Shown here: positions 46,064-55,072 of the stretch, piece after piece
How the letters are laid out: each line of letters begins with the position of its first letter
Position numbering within the stretch: position 1 is the stretch's first letter
Source: Novosphingobium sp. Chol11
Lineage (GTDB): Bacteria; Pseudomonadota; Alphaproteobacteria; Sphingomonadales; Sphingomonadaceae
Reading direction: 5' to 3'
NCBI RefSeq assembly: GCF_900218065.1
Contig: NZ_OBMU01000001.1
Location: forward strand, 1,879,298 to 1,943,297
DNA: 64,000 nucleotides
Position numbers and translations under genes: made by a program
The notes under the pieces: model-generated
Databases searched by the model: none
The model's input: the letters and a program-made list of their open reading frames with translations, nothing else
What the model was told of the DNA's origin: nothing

Positions 46064-47326
46064 TCAACCTTCTTTTTTATTTTTTCCCAGGGTAGCTAGG
46101 AGAACCTCTATCTTCTTCCTATATGCGTCCGGTGAAAAGCGGGCCGCCTGCTCTAAACCATTCGCCGCCAGTACCGCGGCGAGGTAGTCACTCCGTTCCA
46201 GTTTCAACATAGCATCTGTCAAATCCGCCACGCTGACTGGGTCAACCAGCAGCCCTCCATTACCGATCACCTCTGGCAGGCTTCCAGCGGTAGAACCAAT
46301 GACCGGGGTTCCTAACGCCATCGCCTCAAGCGCAGGCAAGCCAAAGCCCTCATACAGCGAAGGGAAGATTACCGATCTTGCACTCTGAATTAGCGCCATC
46401 AACTCCTTACGCGGCAGATGCTGCAACAGGACACAACGCTTTCCTCCTGCACTATAACGTCTGATCTCTTCCCATAGATCGTCACTTGCCCAACCTGGAG
46501 AAGCTACCAAAACGAGTGGAAGGTTGATTCGAGCATCACGGTGCGCCTCTATAATCCGCTCAACATTCTTCTTCGGCTCCACCGCACCGAAAAAAAGGAA
46601 ATAGCCGCCGTTGGTCAGACCTGCCGGGAGATTGCGCGGACTGACCTCTTGAGGCTCACTCCAGAACACCTCTTCTAACGATTGATATGTATTGACGACG
46701 AAAGCCGGATCAACGCTCATATGGTCAATGATGTCCGATCGTGAGCACTCCGAAACCGTCAGGATCCGGTCAGCATTCGCCATGATTTCACCAATTAATA
46801 AATTCATCTGGGCTCGATCACCCACGACGAGTTCGGGTCGAATCAACGGCACAAGATCATGAATGGTGTAGATATTTCGCGCCGTTTTTACCCGAAGCGG
46901 CACTGGGCAAGTCCAGTGGGCTAAATCAATGCCGGGGACGTCTATTTCTGTGAAACGGCCGAAGCGGCGGAATGCGGTCGCGGCGTTCGCAAACAACTCG
47001 CGTCGATACCATGCATTCTGCACCGGCAACCCCGACGTGTCTTCCGCTAACGGTATTCTATTTAGTCGAGGATAAAGAATATTAGAGATCGCTCCACAAT
47101 AGCGTCGGATGGCACGAAAGGGACGTTTCCCTCGCTCGGTCCGCTGTAATGCTTGAGCCAATGTGGGATGATCTCCCCGAGGAATTGATGTTTCCCAATT
47201 GTTTCCCAATAATATGTCGATATCGTGGCCGCATCGAGCAGCCTGCGTTATGAAGTTACGGGCATAGGTCGCGATTCCTGTTCCCTTCGGCAAGGCGATG
47301 TTCAGCCCGTCCACGAGTACTCGCAC
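46064..47326 (-). CDS. GT4-family glycosyltransferase
   Basis: The 420-residue protein has an N-terminal RVLVDGLNIALPKGTGIATYA (acceptor-side loop) and a C-terminal GT4 donor domain with FFGAVEPKKNVERIIEAH and PSLYEGFGLPALEAMALGT (two catalytic-type Glu). The start is a GTG at 47326, with AAGGA upstream; no in-frame ATG is nearby. Opposite in direction to the rest of the locus and at its right edge, next to IS debris, so it may have been added separately. Likely adds a mannose-type or other sugar to the glycan. Confidence 0.85.
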   Translation of the reverse strand: MRVLVDGLNIALPKGTGIATYARNFITQAARCGHDIDILLGNNWETSIPRGDHPTLAQALQRTERGKRPFRAIRRYCGAISNILYPRLNRIPLAEDTSGLPVQNAWYRRELFANAATAFRRFGRFTEIDVPGIDLAHWTCPVPLRVKTARNIYTIHDLVPLIRPELVVGDRAQMNLLIGEIMANADRILTVSECSRSDIIDHMSVDPAFVVNTYQSLEEVFWSEPQEVSPRNLPAGLTNGGYFLFFGAVEPKKNVERIIEAHRDARINLPLVLVASPGWASDDLWEEIRRYSAGGKRCVLLQHLPRKELMALIQSARSVIFPSLYEGFGLPALEAMALGTPVIGSTAGSLPEVIGNGGLLVDPVSVADLTDAMLKLERSDYLAAVLAANGLEQAARFSPDAYRKKIEVLLATLGKNKKEG

Positions 47327-47664
47327 GGATTCATCCTTTGGCGTTTAATATTAGGGTAGCTATACCGAGAACGGCCTCTGGTCGATGGCGTTTCTGCAGG
47401 AAGTCGCAAATTCGTGTAAACCTGAACGTCGATCGAGTTGGCTCCCGAAATTTAGGCCCGTCCTGATTCGGCGAGGCTGTTGGGCCGTTGCCGACGACGT
47501 CCGATGACAACCCACCTGTATGCGCCAACATTCTCGATTGATTACCTATCAGTTGGACACCTCGAAAAACCGGTGGCGTCCGCGATGACCTGAGATGATT
47601 CATGTGTGGACGACTCCCGTTGAGCAAGCGAGATTTTCCGGATGGTGCTTCCCTGTTGGTTCAT
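47327..47664. other. Gene-free stretch at the edge of IS debris
   Basis: No gene recognised. It separates the GT4 gene from transposase fragments and includes the GT4 promoter. Confidence 0.4.
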
Positions 47665-47811
47665 TCATGTGTCCGGCCGAAGATCAGCACGCCGGACGAT
47701 CTCTGCCACGTTCGCCCCAGGCACCGAAACCGCAGCGACCAACTCGCGCTTCTGCTGGTCGGTCCATACCCGCCGCCGCTGAGGGCCTGAAATTACCGTG
47801 ACCTGACTCAT
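47665..47811 (-). pseudogene. IS66-family TnpA, N-terminal fragment
   Basis: The 48 residues from the ATG at 47811 read MSQVTVISGPQRRRVWTDQQ, then KRELVAAVSVPGANVAEIV, the start of the IS66 accessory protein TnpA. The frame stops after DLRPDT, before the rest of the helix-turn-helix region. No tnpB or tnpC follows. Confidence 0.7.
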
Positions 47812-47898
47812 CGCGCCGTCCCTTGTACCGGTTCAAACACCAGTGCTTGCACCGGTGCCATCTCGAAATATCAGCCGATCACCGCAAGGCGGCCCTCT

Positions 47899-48279
47899 CC
47901 GAAGCGATACGATCTGATCAGCAAGGAGAACAGCGCATCGGGCGTCTGGGCAGATACCGCCTATCGATCGAAGAAGAACGAGGCGTTCCTCGCCAGGGGC
48001 ATGTTCACCAGCCATATCCATCAGAAGCGCCTGCCTAGGCGGGCGCTGCCCGAGCGAATAGCGAGAGCCAATGCAAGGCGGTCAAAGGTCCGCGCGGCGG
48101 TCGAGCACGACTTTGCCGGGCAAAATCACCGTATGGGCCTCGTCGTCCGTACCATCGGCATCGCTCCCGCCAGGATCAAGATCGGCATGGCCAACCTGGT
48201 CTATAACTTCCAGCGCTTGGCCTGCCTCGAGAGGAAAACTGCGCCCCCTTGCGCCGAGAGCCGCTCCCAGCGGCAGTAA
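47899..48279 (+). pseudogene. IS5-family transposase, C-terminal fragment
   Basis: The frame reads GVWADTAYRSKKNEAFLA, HIHQKRLPRRALPERIARAN, a segment RSKVRAAVEHDFAGQN, and VRTIGIAPARIKIGMANLVY, the C-terminal half of an IS5-type DDE transposase including the catalytic Glu region. The N-terminal half is absent. Different from the IS5 copies at 49.8-52.9 kb. The stretch 48280-48499 after it has no gene. Confidence 0.7.
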
Positions 48280-48499
48280 TGGCATGGGAAATCACCAAAA
48301 TCAGCGAAGAAAATGCCGGCACATCATGCGAATAATGCGTCTACAGTCCCGGTTGTCATCATATCAATGAAAACAGCCGGTTCTTCGACGTGTGCAGTTG
48401 AGCCTTTGCCCCATGTCTGCCAAGGTCATCTACAGCGCGCGTTAGACGGACTTGGTCAGAAATAGAGTAATGTAACAGCCCATGGTGACTTCATGGACG

Positions 48500-49714
48500 T
48501 CACTCTGAAAACTCGTTAGTGGCCAAGGTTCCTAAGCTCATGAGGTCTACTATAGTACATGAGACCCTGCGAAGCCCTACCCCTAAGAGCCGGCTATCTT
48601 GGTTAATGCCCAGTTCTTCTGGAGATTTCAGTCCATCAAAGTTAAATTCAAGTGTGATTAAGCCATTTACGTCCGGATTGCTGGTGTGAACTAAAACCGC
48701 CTCCGCAGCAGGCGACATCAATCCAGGGATTTTCATCACTTCTCGGTGGTTAACTTTGACCACCCCCTGCCCGGAGGGTGTGGGACCTTGTAGGCTGGGA
48801 CCAAGGAAAAAGTGAACCTCGAATTTAACCGATTTCACGTGTGGAGCGAAAACAAAATCTAATTGAGTCCTAGCACCTTCAGACCAAACGCCCCAGTCCT
48901 CAATGAAGGATACTCCCTCTACCGCAAAAAAGCGGGCATATCGCGACATATCCAGAGTCAGATCCCCTGCTATCGCTGGGACATCATGAGTTTTGTAGTT
49001 AAATTTTTGCATTATTAAGGGGTTATTACGATCGATTTCGACAATGTCGAATTCGGAAAGTGTATCCTTATATTTCCCAGTCCTACCATCCCCTATATGC
49101 CCGGGATGCCAGTGAGTCTCATCCGTATAGCTCTCTGCCGCGTTCCTGGAATCAAGAATGCCTTGCCTTTCTAAATCGGTAACATGCTTGCGGATTTTCT
49201 CCGGTCCTAGTTTTTCCGAGACTGCTTGGGCGAATACAGCGTCAACCGGGTAACCAGTGTCATTTCCCAACTGCATAATAGCTTCTAAACGACTTGAGAT
49301 ATCTTCGTAAACAAAGACAGACGATGGTTGAGACGCCATTAATCTTTCAATTGCGTCGGCACTATGTTTTACCGACGAGATAGCAGCTGATTTTTCGAAT
49401 TTAAAAACCTCCATAAGTGAAACAACACAATCTCGCGGATCACGGACGCTGATAATCGGTTTCCCTCCAACGAATCGAACCAAATCGCATAACGCTTCAC
49501 TAGGAGTATGTGTTTTTATCACCAAAGTATGGTTGCTTTTAATTAGATCTTGAAAATTTTCTGGGAAGGCATCCGTATATAGACCAGTTGCGTTACCGTG
49601 CTTTTTACACAATTCGAGTACGGCATTATAAATCCAGGTGCTACCACTTCGTGGCAACCCGGCACACAAAACTATAGGAGCCCGAACCAAAGCTTCAATA
49701 TCGGCGATTCCCAT
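48500..49714 (-). CDS. Sulfotransferase-domain protein with C-terminal beta-rich extension
   Basis: About 404 residues from the ATG at 49714; the frame is open to an ATG at 49810 directly at the IS5 junction. PAPS-binding 5' loop GLPRSGSTWIYNAV and the 3'-phosphate segment SVRDPRDCVVSLMEVF place it among sulfotransferases. The last about 140 residues are beta-rich and end near LLGVGLRRVSC, a pattern of carbohydrate-associated domains in glycan loci. The DNA is clearly AT-rich compared with the flanks, so it was acquired from elsewhere. The IS insertion 97 bases upstream may have cut its promoter. Possibly sulfates the surface glycan. Confidence 0.72.
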   Translation of the reverse strand: MGIADIEALVRAPIVLCAGLPRSGSTWIYNAVLELCKKHGNATGLYTDAFPENFQDLIKSNHTLVIKTHTPSEALCDLVRFVGGKPIISVRDPRDCVVSLMEVFKFEKSAAISSVKHSADAIERLMASQPSSVFVYEDISSRLEAIMQLGNDTGYPVDAVFAQAVSEKLGPEKIRKHVTDLERQGILDSRNAAESYTDETHWHPGHIGDGRTGKYKDTLSEFDIVEIDRNNPLIMQKFNYKTHDVPAIAGDLTLDMSRYARFFAVEGVSFIEDWGVWSEGARTQLDFVFAPHVKSVKFEVHFFLGPSLQGPTPSGQGVVKVNHREVMKIPGLMSPAAEAVLVHTSNPDVNGLITLEFNFDGLKSPEELGINQDSRLLGVGLRRVSCTIVDLMSLGTLATNEFSE

Positions 49715-49825
49715 TTCACTCTCACTTTTTACTTTCCGGCGATATGGCAGAGTTGCTATAAAATACTGGGAGTGAAACTCAATTGGGATTGTGGATTTAT
49801 CTGACCACATTAGGGCGCAGACTCA

Positions 49826-50263
49826 TTATGCATTGCACCAGAGGCGTGTGCAGATGAGCTTGATCGCCGCCAGATAGTTGGCAGCATCCTTGTCATATCG
49901 AGTGGCTATGCCCCGGAACTGCTTGATCCGATTAAAGAAGCGCTCGACGAGATTGCGCTGGCGGTAGAGCCAGGACGAGAAGCCGAAGCGCTGCTTGCGA
50001 TTGGAGCGATTGGGAATGTTGGCCCAGATGTTCCTGGCTGCCCCAGCCTGGCGTATTGCGGTGCTGTCATACCCTTTGTCGCCGAGCAGGGTGGCGCCCT
50101 GGGGAATAGCCTCGATCAGGGCTTCGGCTTCGCACGCATCGTGGACCTGCCCACCCGTCAGTCGCAAGCTGACAGGACGTCCGTCAGCGTCGACAAGAGC
50201 GTGGAGCTTGGTCGTGAGGCAGCCCCGCGAACGTCCCATGCCATGATCTCCAGGTCCCCCTTT
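49826..50263 (-). pseudogene. IS5 transposase, C-terminal half (copy 1)
   Basis: Carries MGRSRGCLTTKLHALVDADG, the catalytic Asp region LLGDKGYDS and FGFSSWLYRQRNLVERFFNR with the catalytic Glu, so this half is intact. Its N-terminal half lies beyond the inserted element, so no full protein can form. Confidence 0.88.
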
Positions 50264-50337
50264 ATGGATGGCCCGCCCCTCAACCGAACCGCTAAGATCT
50301 CGCGACAGCGGGATGGTTTGAGAAAGGAGCGACGGTC

Positions 50338-51363
50338 ATGGACGTATCGGTTCTTGGAATAGATCTCGGCAAGAACAGCTGCAGCGTGGTTGGTCTGGAT
50401 GCAACCGGGAAGGTCGTTGTCCGCCGGAGACTGCGGCGCGAGACGGTGATCGCTTACGCAGGCGCTTTGTCGCCCTGTATCGTGGCAATGGAGGCCTGCT
50501 GTGGTGCACATCACATGGGCCGCGCACTTGAGCGGCAAGGCCATACCATTCGCCTGATGTCACCCGAGTATGTCCGGCCCTACGTCAAGGCCCAGAAGAA
50601 TGACGACCGCGATGCCGAGGCGATCGCGGAAGCCGCAACCCGGCCGACGATGCGATTTGTCGAGCTGAAGTCCGAAGAGCAGCTCGACATGCAGACGCTG
50701 CATCGCATTCGTGACCAACTCGTCGGTGATCGCACGTCGCTGATGAACCAGATCCGGAGCCTGCTTCTGGAACGCGGCCACATCGTTCCCCAAGGCCGCG
50801 CAAAGCTGGCCGTCCGGCTTGCCGAGTTGCTTGACGGAGACGAGCCAGTGCTTGGCTGCCGCATCCATCGGTTCGTCAGTGATATGCGGCAGCGCTGGAC
50901 TGCGCTCGACCAGCGGATTGCCAATCTCGATGCCGAGTTCACGCAAGCGGCGCAGGCGGACGAGCGGACGAGGCGCTTACTGACGATACCCGGCATCGGG
51001 GCGCTTAATGCAACCGCGCTTGTAGCAGCGGTGGGCGATGCCCGTACTTTTGGGCGTGGCCGTGATCTTGCCGCATGGCTGGGCTTGGTGCCGCGACAAG
51101 CGACGACGGGGGGTAAGCCGCGACTGCTCGGAATTACCAAGCGCGGCAGCCGCTATCTGCGCAAGATCCTCATCCAGGGAGCCCGTTCGTCGTTACCCAC
51201 GATGAGCAAGAGTGACACGCGCCTTGGCGCTTGGCTGCGGGGCTTGCTTGCGCGCTCCCACGCCAACACTGTCGTGGTGGCACTGGCCGCCAAGATGGCG
51301 CGCATCGTTTGGGCGCTGTTGCGTCATGAGCGCACCTACGCCCCAGTCGCGCAAGCGGCTTGA
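50338..51363 (+). CDS. IS110/IS1111-type DEDD transposase
   Basis: The 341-residue protein has an N-terminal RuvC-like DEDD domain (VLGIDLGKNSCSVVGL; KNDDRDAEAIAEAA) and the C-terminal transposase domain with LTIPGIGALNATAL and ITKRGSRYLRKILIQGARS, which includes the conserved serine. AAGGAG precedes the ATG. Full length and apparently intact, so the element may be active. Confidence 0.93.
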   Translation: MDVSVLGIDLGKNSCSVVGLDATGKVVVRRRLRRETVIAYAGALSPCIVAMEACCGAHHMGRALERQGHTIRLMSPEYVRPYVKAQKNDDRDAEAIAEAATRPTMRFVELKSEEQLDMQTLHRIRDQLVGDRTSLMNQIRSLLLERGHIVPQGRAKLAVRLAELLDGDEPVLGCRIHRFVSDMRQRWTALDQRIANLDAEFTQAAQADERTRRLLTIPGIGALNATALVAAVGDARTFGRGRDLAAWLGLVPRQATTGGKPRLLGITKRGSRYLRKILIQGARSSLPTMSKSDTRLGAWLRGLLARSHANTVVVALAAKMARIVWALLRHERTYAPVAQAA

Positions 51364-51600
51364 ACGAGATCAGTCGATGCACCGCGCACCGACTGGATGA
51401 TGTCTGCGGGAGGTGAGTGACAGATGGCCTGACAGTCGACCGGTGTCCTGGAACCCTACGGCGAAAAATGGCACTTGATGCCGGCCCCTTTATGAGGACC
51501 AGAACGCGCGGATCTCCATCTTGGCCAACGATCTCATATCGAAAGGCCGGATACGTTTTCGCAGACTGCTCAGATCATCCGACACAAACCGCTTGCCGAC
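51364..51600 (+). ncRNA. Candidate bridge RNA region of the IS1111-type element
   Basis: The 3' non-coding end between the transposase stop and the right inverted repeat has no gene. IS1111-group elements are reported to encode their bridge (target/donor guide) RNA in this position. No structure was folded here, so the call rests on position and length only. Confidence 0.4.
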
Positions 51601-51615
51601 GGGGCGGGCCATACG

Positions 51616-51973
51616 TTTTCCCCGTCGCACCGTGCTAGCTGACGCGCATGCAGGTGGAATCGATCATCACCAGTTCGCCGTTGAAGCCAGCGGAAACCGC
51701 TGCCAACAGACGGTCCCACACACCGGCTTTTCGCCAACGAACGAACCGGTTGTAGCAGGTCGTAGATGGACCATAACGCTCTGAGATCTCGGCCCAAGGC
51801 GCACCGGAACGGAAGCGCCAGAGAATTCCATTTAGCACGCGCCGATCATCTACCCGCGGAACACCGCGGGGCTTGTTGGGCAGCAACGGCTCGATGATCA
51901 GCCATTCCTTGTCCGTCAGTTCATACCGCCGCCGCGCCATACGCCCTCCATTCTCAAAGAGCGCCTGAATCAT
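51616..51973 (-). pseudogene. IS5 transposase, N-terminal half (copy 1)
   Basis: From the ATG at 51973: RRYELTDKEWLIIEPLLPNK and WRKAGVWDRLLAAVSAGFNG, then the first catalytic Asp in VMIDSTCMRV, after which the frame hits a stop in diverged sequence just before the inserted element. Confidence 0.85.
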
Positions 51974-52016
51974 GCGAAGGCCGACAGCTCAACTCAATTT
52001 ATGAGTTCGCGCCCTA

Positions 52017-52864
52017 GGGCGCGGACTCATTACGCGTTGCACCACAGGCGTGTGCAGATAAGCTTGATGGCGGCGAGATAGTTGGCAGCGTTCTTGTCGT
52101 ATCGGGTGGCGATGCCGCGGAACTGCTTGATCCGATTGAAGAAGCGCTCAACGAGGTTGCGCTGGCGGTAAAGCCAGGAGGAGAAACCGAAGCGCTGCTT
52201 ACGGTTGGATCGATTGGGGATGTTGGCCCAGATGTTTCTGGCCGCCGCAGCCTCGCGGATGGGGACGCTGTCATACCCCTTGTCGCCGAGCAGGGTGGCG
52301 CCTTCGGGAATGGCCTCGATCAGCGCTTCAGCTTCACAGGAATCGTGAACCTGCCCACCTGTCAGTCTCAGGCGGACAGGACGTCCATCAGCGTCGACAA
52401 GAGCGTGGAGCTTGGTCGTAAGACCGCCCCGGGAACGTCCCATGCCATGATCTCCAGATCCCCCTTTTTACCGGTCGCACCGTGCTGGTGGACGCGCATG
52501 CAGGTGGAATCGATCATTACCAACTCGCCATTAAAACCGGCAGAAACCGCCGCCAACAGCCGGTCCCACACCCCCGCTTTCCGCCAGCGGACGAACCGGT
52601 TGTAGCAGGTCGTCGATGGCCCATATCGTTCCGGGATCTCCGCCCACGGCGCGCCGGAACGGAAGCGCCAGAGAATTCCGTTGAGCACCCGCCGGTCATC
52701 TACCCGGGGAACGCCACGCGGCTTGTTGGGCAGCAACGGCTCAATGATCAGCCATTCCTTGTCAGTCAGTTCATACCGCCGCCGCATCCTACGCCCTCCA
52801 TTCCCGAAGAGCGCCTGAATCACGCAAAGGCCGAAAGCTCAACTCAATTTATGAGTTCGTGCCC
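52017..52864 (-). mobile_element. IS5-family element (IS427-like), copy 2, complete
   Basis: 848 bp with ends GGGCGCGGACTCAT and ATGAGTTCGTGCCC. It shares one TA (52015-52016) with copy 1 and has TA at 52865-52866, so the two elements stand in tandem around a common target base pair. The two copies differ at many positions, so they are not a recent duplication. Confidence 0.9.
52030..52823 (-). CDS. IS5 transposase made by -1 frameshifting (copy 2)
   Basis: Two overlapping frames. The first (from 52823) carries RRYELTDKEWLIIEPLLPNK and the catalytic Asp in VMIDSTCMRVHQHGATGKKG. The second (to 52030) carries GRSRGGLTTKLHALVDADG and the downstream catalytic residues (LLGDKGYDS, RQRNLVERFFNR). 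At 52460-52469 the coding strand reads AAAAAGGGGG, a slippery run; a -1 shift joins the frames into one DDE protein. All key parts are present, so this copy may be functional and could act on copy 1. Confidence 0.85.
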
Positions 52865-52866
52865 TA

Positions 52867-53419
52867 GTTCCTGGGTCTCATTTGAGGTAGGGATAGCATT
52901 CTCGGCGCGTGATGGTTTGTCTATTTGGGGCGATCACAGCGCTCTTCTCCCGCCGAGTTGTAGCGCATTGGCCCAGTTCCTGAAGCAGGCGGCCCTCCAC
53001 TTTTTTGCCTATGCGCCCATGGTGTCGCGGACGCTGGACGCACTCAACCATGCAGTGGCTATGCCCTCATCGAACGGGTCAAAGCCCGACCCACCGGCCA
53101 TCTACCTGGAAGCTTCAAACCCTTCCTCGCGAAGAAGAAATATCGCTAGAATGACTGCGGAGGTTGGGCCTTCACCTGCGTGATTGAAGTCTGGTTAACG
53201 ACAGGCGGGCGGATTACAATTTATATGGCTCTGCGGTAGTCCAGCACGCTTACCAAAGTCCGCTGAGACAATCCACTCACCGCCCGGAATTTTCCGACGC
53301 TCACCGCCTTGACATAGCGAAGGTCTCGCTACGCTATAACAATAAGCTACGCGGCTACCGGCCCCGCAGCTCCTTGGCAAACCTGGAAAGCGGGATGGTT
53401 GCGGTACACCGACTACTTA
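52867..53419. other. Debris between IS5 and the Phd/VapC pair
   Basis: No complete gene. A frame to about 53130 ends GHLPGSFKPFLAKKKYR and looks like the tail of a lost gene, but I cannot name it. The last part holds the toxin-antitoxin promoter. Confidence 0.35.
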
Positions 53420-53433
53420 GCTATATAGTTAGC
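53420..53433 (+). promoter_or_regulatory. Operator/-10 region of the Phd/VapC pair
   Basis: GCTATATAGTTAGC is a small dyad containing the palindrome CTATATAG, just before the AGGAGG of the antitoxin gene; a likely site for autorepression by the antitoxin. Confidence 0.45.
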
Positions 53434-53444
53434 CAGGAGGTGCT

Positions 53445-53678
53445 ATGGCCCAGTTTTCAGTCCACGATGCGAAGACCAATTTGTCCAGGCTGATCGCTGA
53501 GGCGCTTGCCGGTGGCGAGGTCGTCATTGCGCGGGGCAATGTGCCGGTCGTGCGGCTTGTCCCGCTTGTGCCCCGCGGTAAGCGGCGCTTCGGCGCTCTG
53601 AAGGGAAAAATCTCCATCGATGACCGATTTGCCGACCCTCTTCCTGAGGAGGAACTCGGCGGCTGGAACTTGGTGTGA
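53445..53678 (+). CDS. Phd/YefM-type antitoxin
   Basis: The 77-residue protein begins MAQFSVHDAKTNLSRLIAEA and GGEVVIARGNVPVVRLVPL, the DNA-binding domain of Phd/YefM antitoxins. The C-terminus (RRFGALKGKISIDDRF) fits the part that wraps the toxin. Strong AGGAGG ribosome site. Overlaps the toxin gene by four bases. Confidence 0.9.
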   Translation: MAQFSVHDAKTNLSRLIAEALAGGEVVIARGNVPVVRLVPLVPRGKRRFGALKGKISIDDRFADPLPEEELGGWNLV

Positions 53679-54061
53679 GGCTGCTGCTCGACACGCATGC
53701 GTTAATCTGGTGGCTGGCCGGTGACCCGGCATTAAGCCGCCATGCCTGTGACACCATAAGCAATGAGGCAAACAGCGTCGCCGTCAGCGCTGCGTCGGCC
53801 ATGGAAGTCACTACCAAGTTCCGTATCGGTAAGCTCCCCGATGCCGCGTTGCTGGCGCAGGACTTTGAAGCCATTATTGCCGAGCAAGGCTTCGACGCGT
53901 TGCCGATTACCGTTCATCACGCTCGCCTCGCGGGCGAGATGAACATCGCCCATAAGGACCCTTTCGACCGGCTGTTAATCGCTCAGGCGCAAGCCGAAGA
54001 TATGACGCTGGTCTCTAACGAGGCGCTCTTCGATGGCTTTGCGGTGAAACGTCTCTGGTAA
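53675..54061 (+). CDS. vapC: VapC-type PIN-domain toxin
   Basis: A 128-residue ribonuclease toxin with the PIN-domain acidic residues Asp6 (LLLDTHALIW), Glu44 (SAMEVTTK), Asp95 and Asp98 (KDPFDRLLIAQA). It starts at a GTG overlapping the antitoxin stop (GTGA). Complete. With the antitoxin it forms a second maintenance module near the right end of the island. The stretch 54062-54251 after it has no gene. Confidence 0.92.
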   Translation: MRLLLDTHALIWWLAGDPALSRHACDTISNEANSVAVSAASAMEVTTKFRIGKLPDAALLAQDFEAIIAEQGFDALPITVHHARLAGEMNIAHKDPFDRLLIAQAQAEDMTLVSNEALFDGFAVKRLW

Positions 54062-54251
54062 GGCGAACACTCCCGGGAGATGATGGGCCCTTGCAGCCTC
54101 ACGGCTACCGGTCCACTGCGCATCTGCCAGGGACAAAGACCCTCAGCACTGCCTCCTGCCCGCCGTCAGCACCCTCAAGCCAAGGCTTCGTTTCGAGACA
54201 TCGGCGTTCGCCTTCTTGGACCTTCTGCACCAGAGATCTCGGACTCCCAAA

Positions 54252-54644
54252 ACTCTGACATCTCAGTTGATTTTCCTGGAGAGAACGCCTGTTTCCCGCC
54301 GCCTTGACATCGAAAGGTGCTGGTGCGTTGGCTCGATCTGGGATCGCCTCCACGCCACGCTCATCGACCGGAGGCTTTCGCTAAAAATCCCGCTCCACCA
54401 GCAATTGGCCGATCTTGGCGTGCAGCTTCTCGATTTCCGCCTCGATGGCAGCCTTGGCCGTCTGATCGCCACTATCGAACAGGCTGGCCATCCCATCCAT
54501 CGCCTGGCGCTTCCATGTCCCGAACATTGTGTGATGAATGCCGTGCTTCGCAGCCAATTCGGCTAAGGTCAGTTCTCCCCGAATAGCTTCCATCGCCACC
54601 TTAGCCTTGAACTCCGCGCTGTAGCGCTTTCTTGTCGTTTTCAT
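54252..54644 (-). pseudogene. IS3-family transposase, OrfA plus broken OrfB start
   Basis: OrfA from the ATG at 54644 reads MKTTRKRYSAEFKAKVAMEA, then ELTLAELAAKHGIHHTMFG and a leucine-zipper-like EIEKLHAKIGQLLVERDF. A T-run at its end could allow the usual -1 shift into OrfB (FLAKASGR). OrfB is cut after about 40 residues (IEPTHQHLSMSRRRETG), so the DDE domain is lost. Confidence 0.8.
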
Positions 54645-54866
54645 TTCCGTCCATCCCTCAGGTCGGGATGAGCTTATCACCCTGTCCAAAAATTCCGGCA
54701 TCACCTCAATACGCTTGGCTCTCCTGGAAAAGATCACATGTTCTCCGTCCGCGCCCATAGCATTATAAGTGAGCGCTTCCACCAGATCGTGTCCCACTAA
54801 GGCGCTCATATTTTATAATTGATCTTGAACTACAGATGGCATTGGTAATCGTTTTCGCATCCCGCT
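54645..54866. other. Gene-free stretch between IS3 remnant and Fic region
   Basis: Open frames continue upstream of OrfA, but without recognisable content. It probably contains the right side of the degraded IS3 element. Confidence 0.35.
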
Positions 54867-55072
54867 ATGCGTTCTCGCATGAGCGAGGGTATAAGTGACC
54901 ATCGGGCTCTGTTGGGCCATATGTGGCTGCGGGCGGCGTTCGCACCGCAATGTCCGCCGCCCTATACTGAAAGCTATCTCGTCCGGGTGCGCGGCGCACC
55001 GAAGCGATCGCTGGGCGCATCGTCGAATTCTACCCGCGCTCCTATGCTACCGGTGACGATGTCGTCGCCAAC
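54867..55072 (+). pseudogene. Frameshifted 5' part of the Fic gene
   Basis: One frame (from 54867) reads HMWLRAAFAPQCPPPYTESY and runs to about 54985. Another frame continues with RRTEAIAGRIVEFYPRSY and runs straight into the Fic protein. The two pieces read like one N-terminal domain split by a single frameshift near 54980-54990. A sequencing error would look the same. Confidence 0.5.

Larger units (their letters stand above)
50261..51615 (+). mobile_element. IS110-family element, IS1111 group
   Basis: About 1.35 kb inserted in IS5 copy 1 at the poly-C/T region. ATGGCCCGCCCC (50268-50279) is perfectly inverted as GGGGCGGGCCAT (51601-51612), with about seven bases outside on the left and three on the right. 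Such sub-terminal repeats define the IS1111 group. No target duplication is seen, as usual. One transposase plus a 3' non-coding region. Confidence 0.88.
49813..52014 (-). mobile_element. IS5-family element (IS427-like), copy 1, interrupted by an IS1111-type element
   Basis: The ends are GGGCGCAGACTCAT (left) and ATGAGTTCGCGCCC (right), nearly perfect inverted repeats, flanked by TA on both sides (49811-49812 and 52015-52016). The transposase is split into 49826-50263 and 51616-51973 by the element at 50261-51615. The nearby complete copy 2 shows how the unbroken form looks. Confidence 0.88.
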
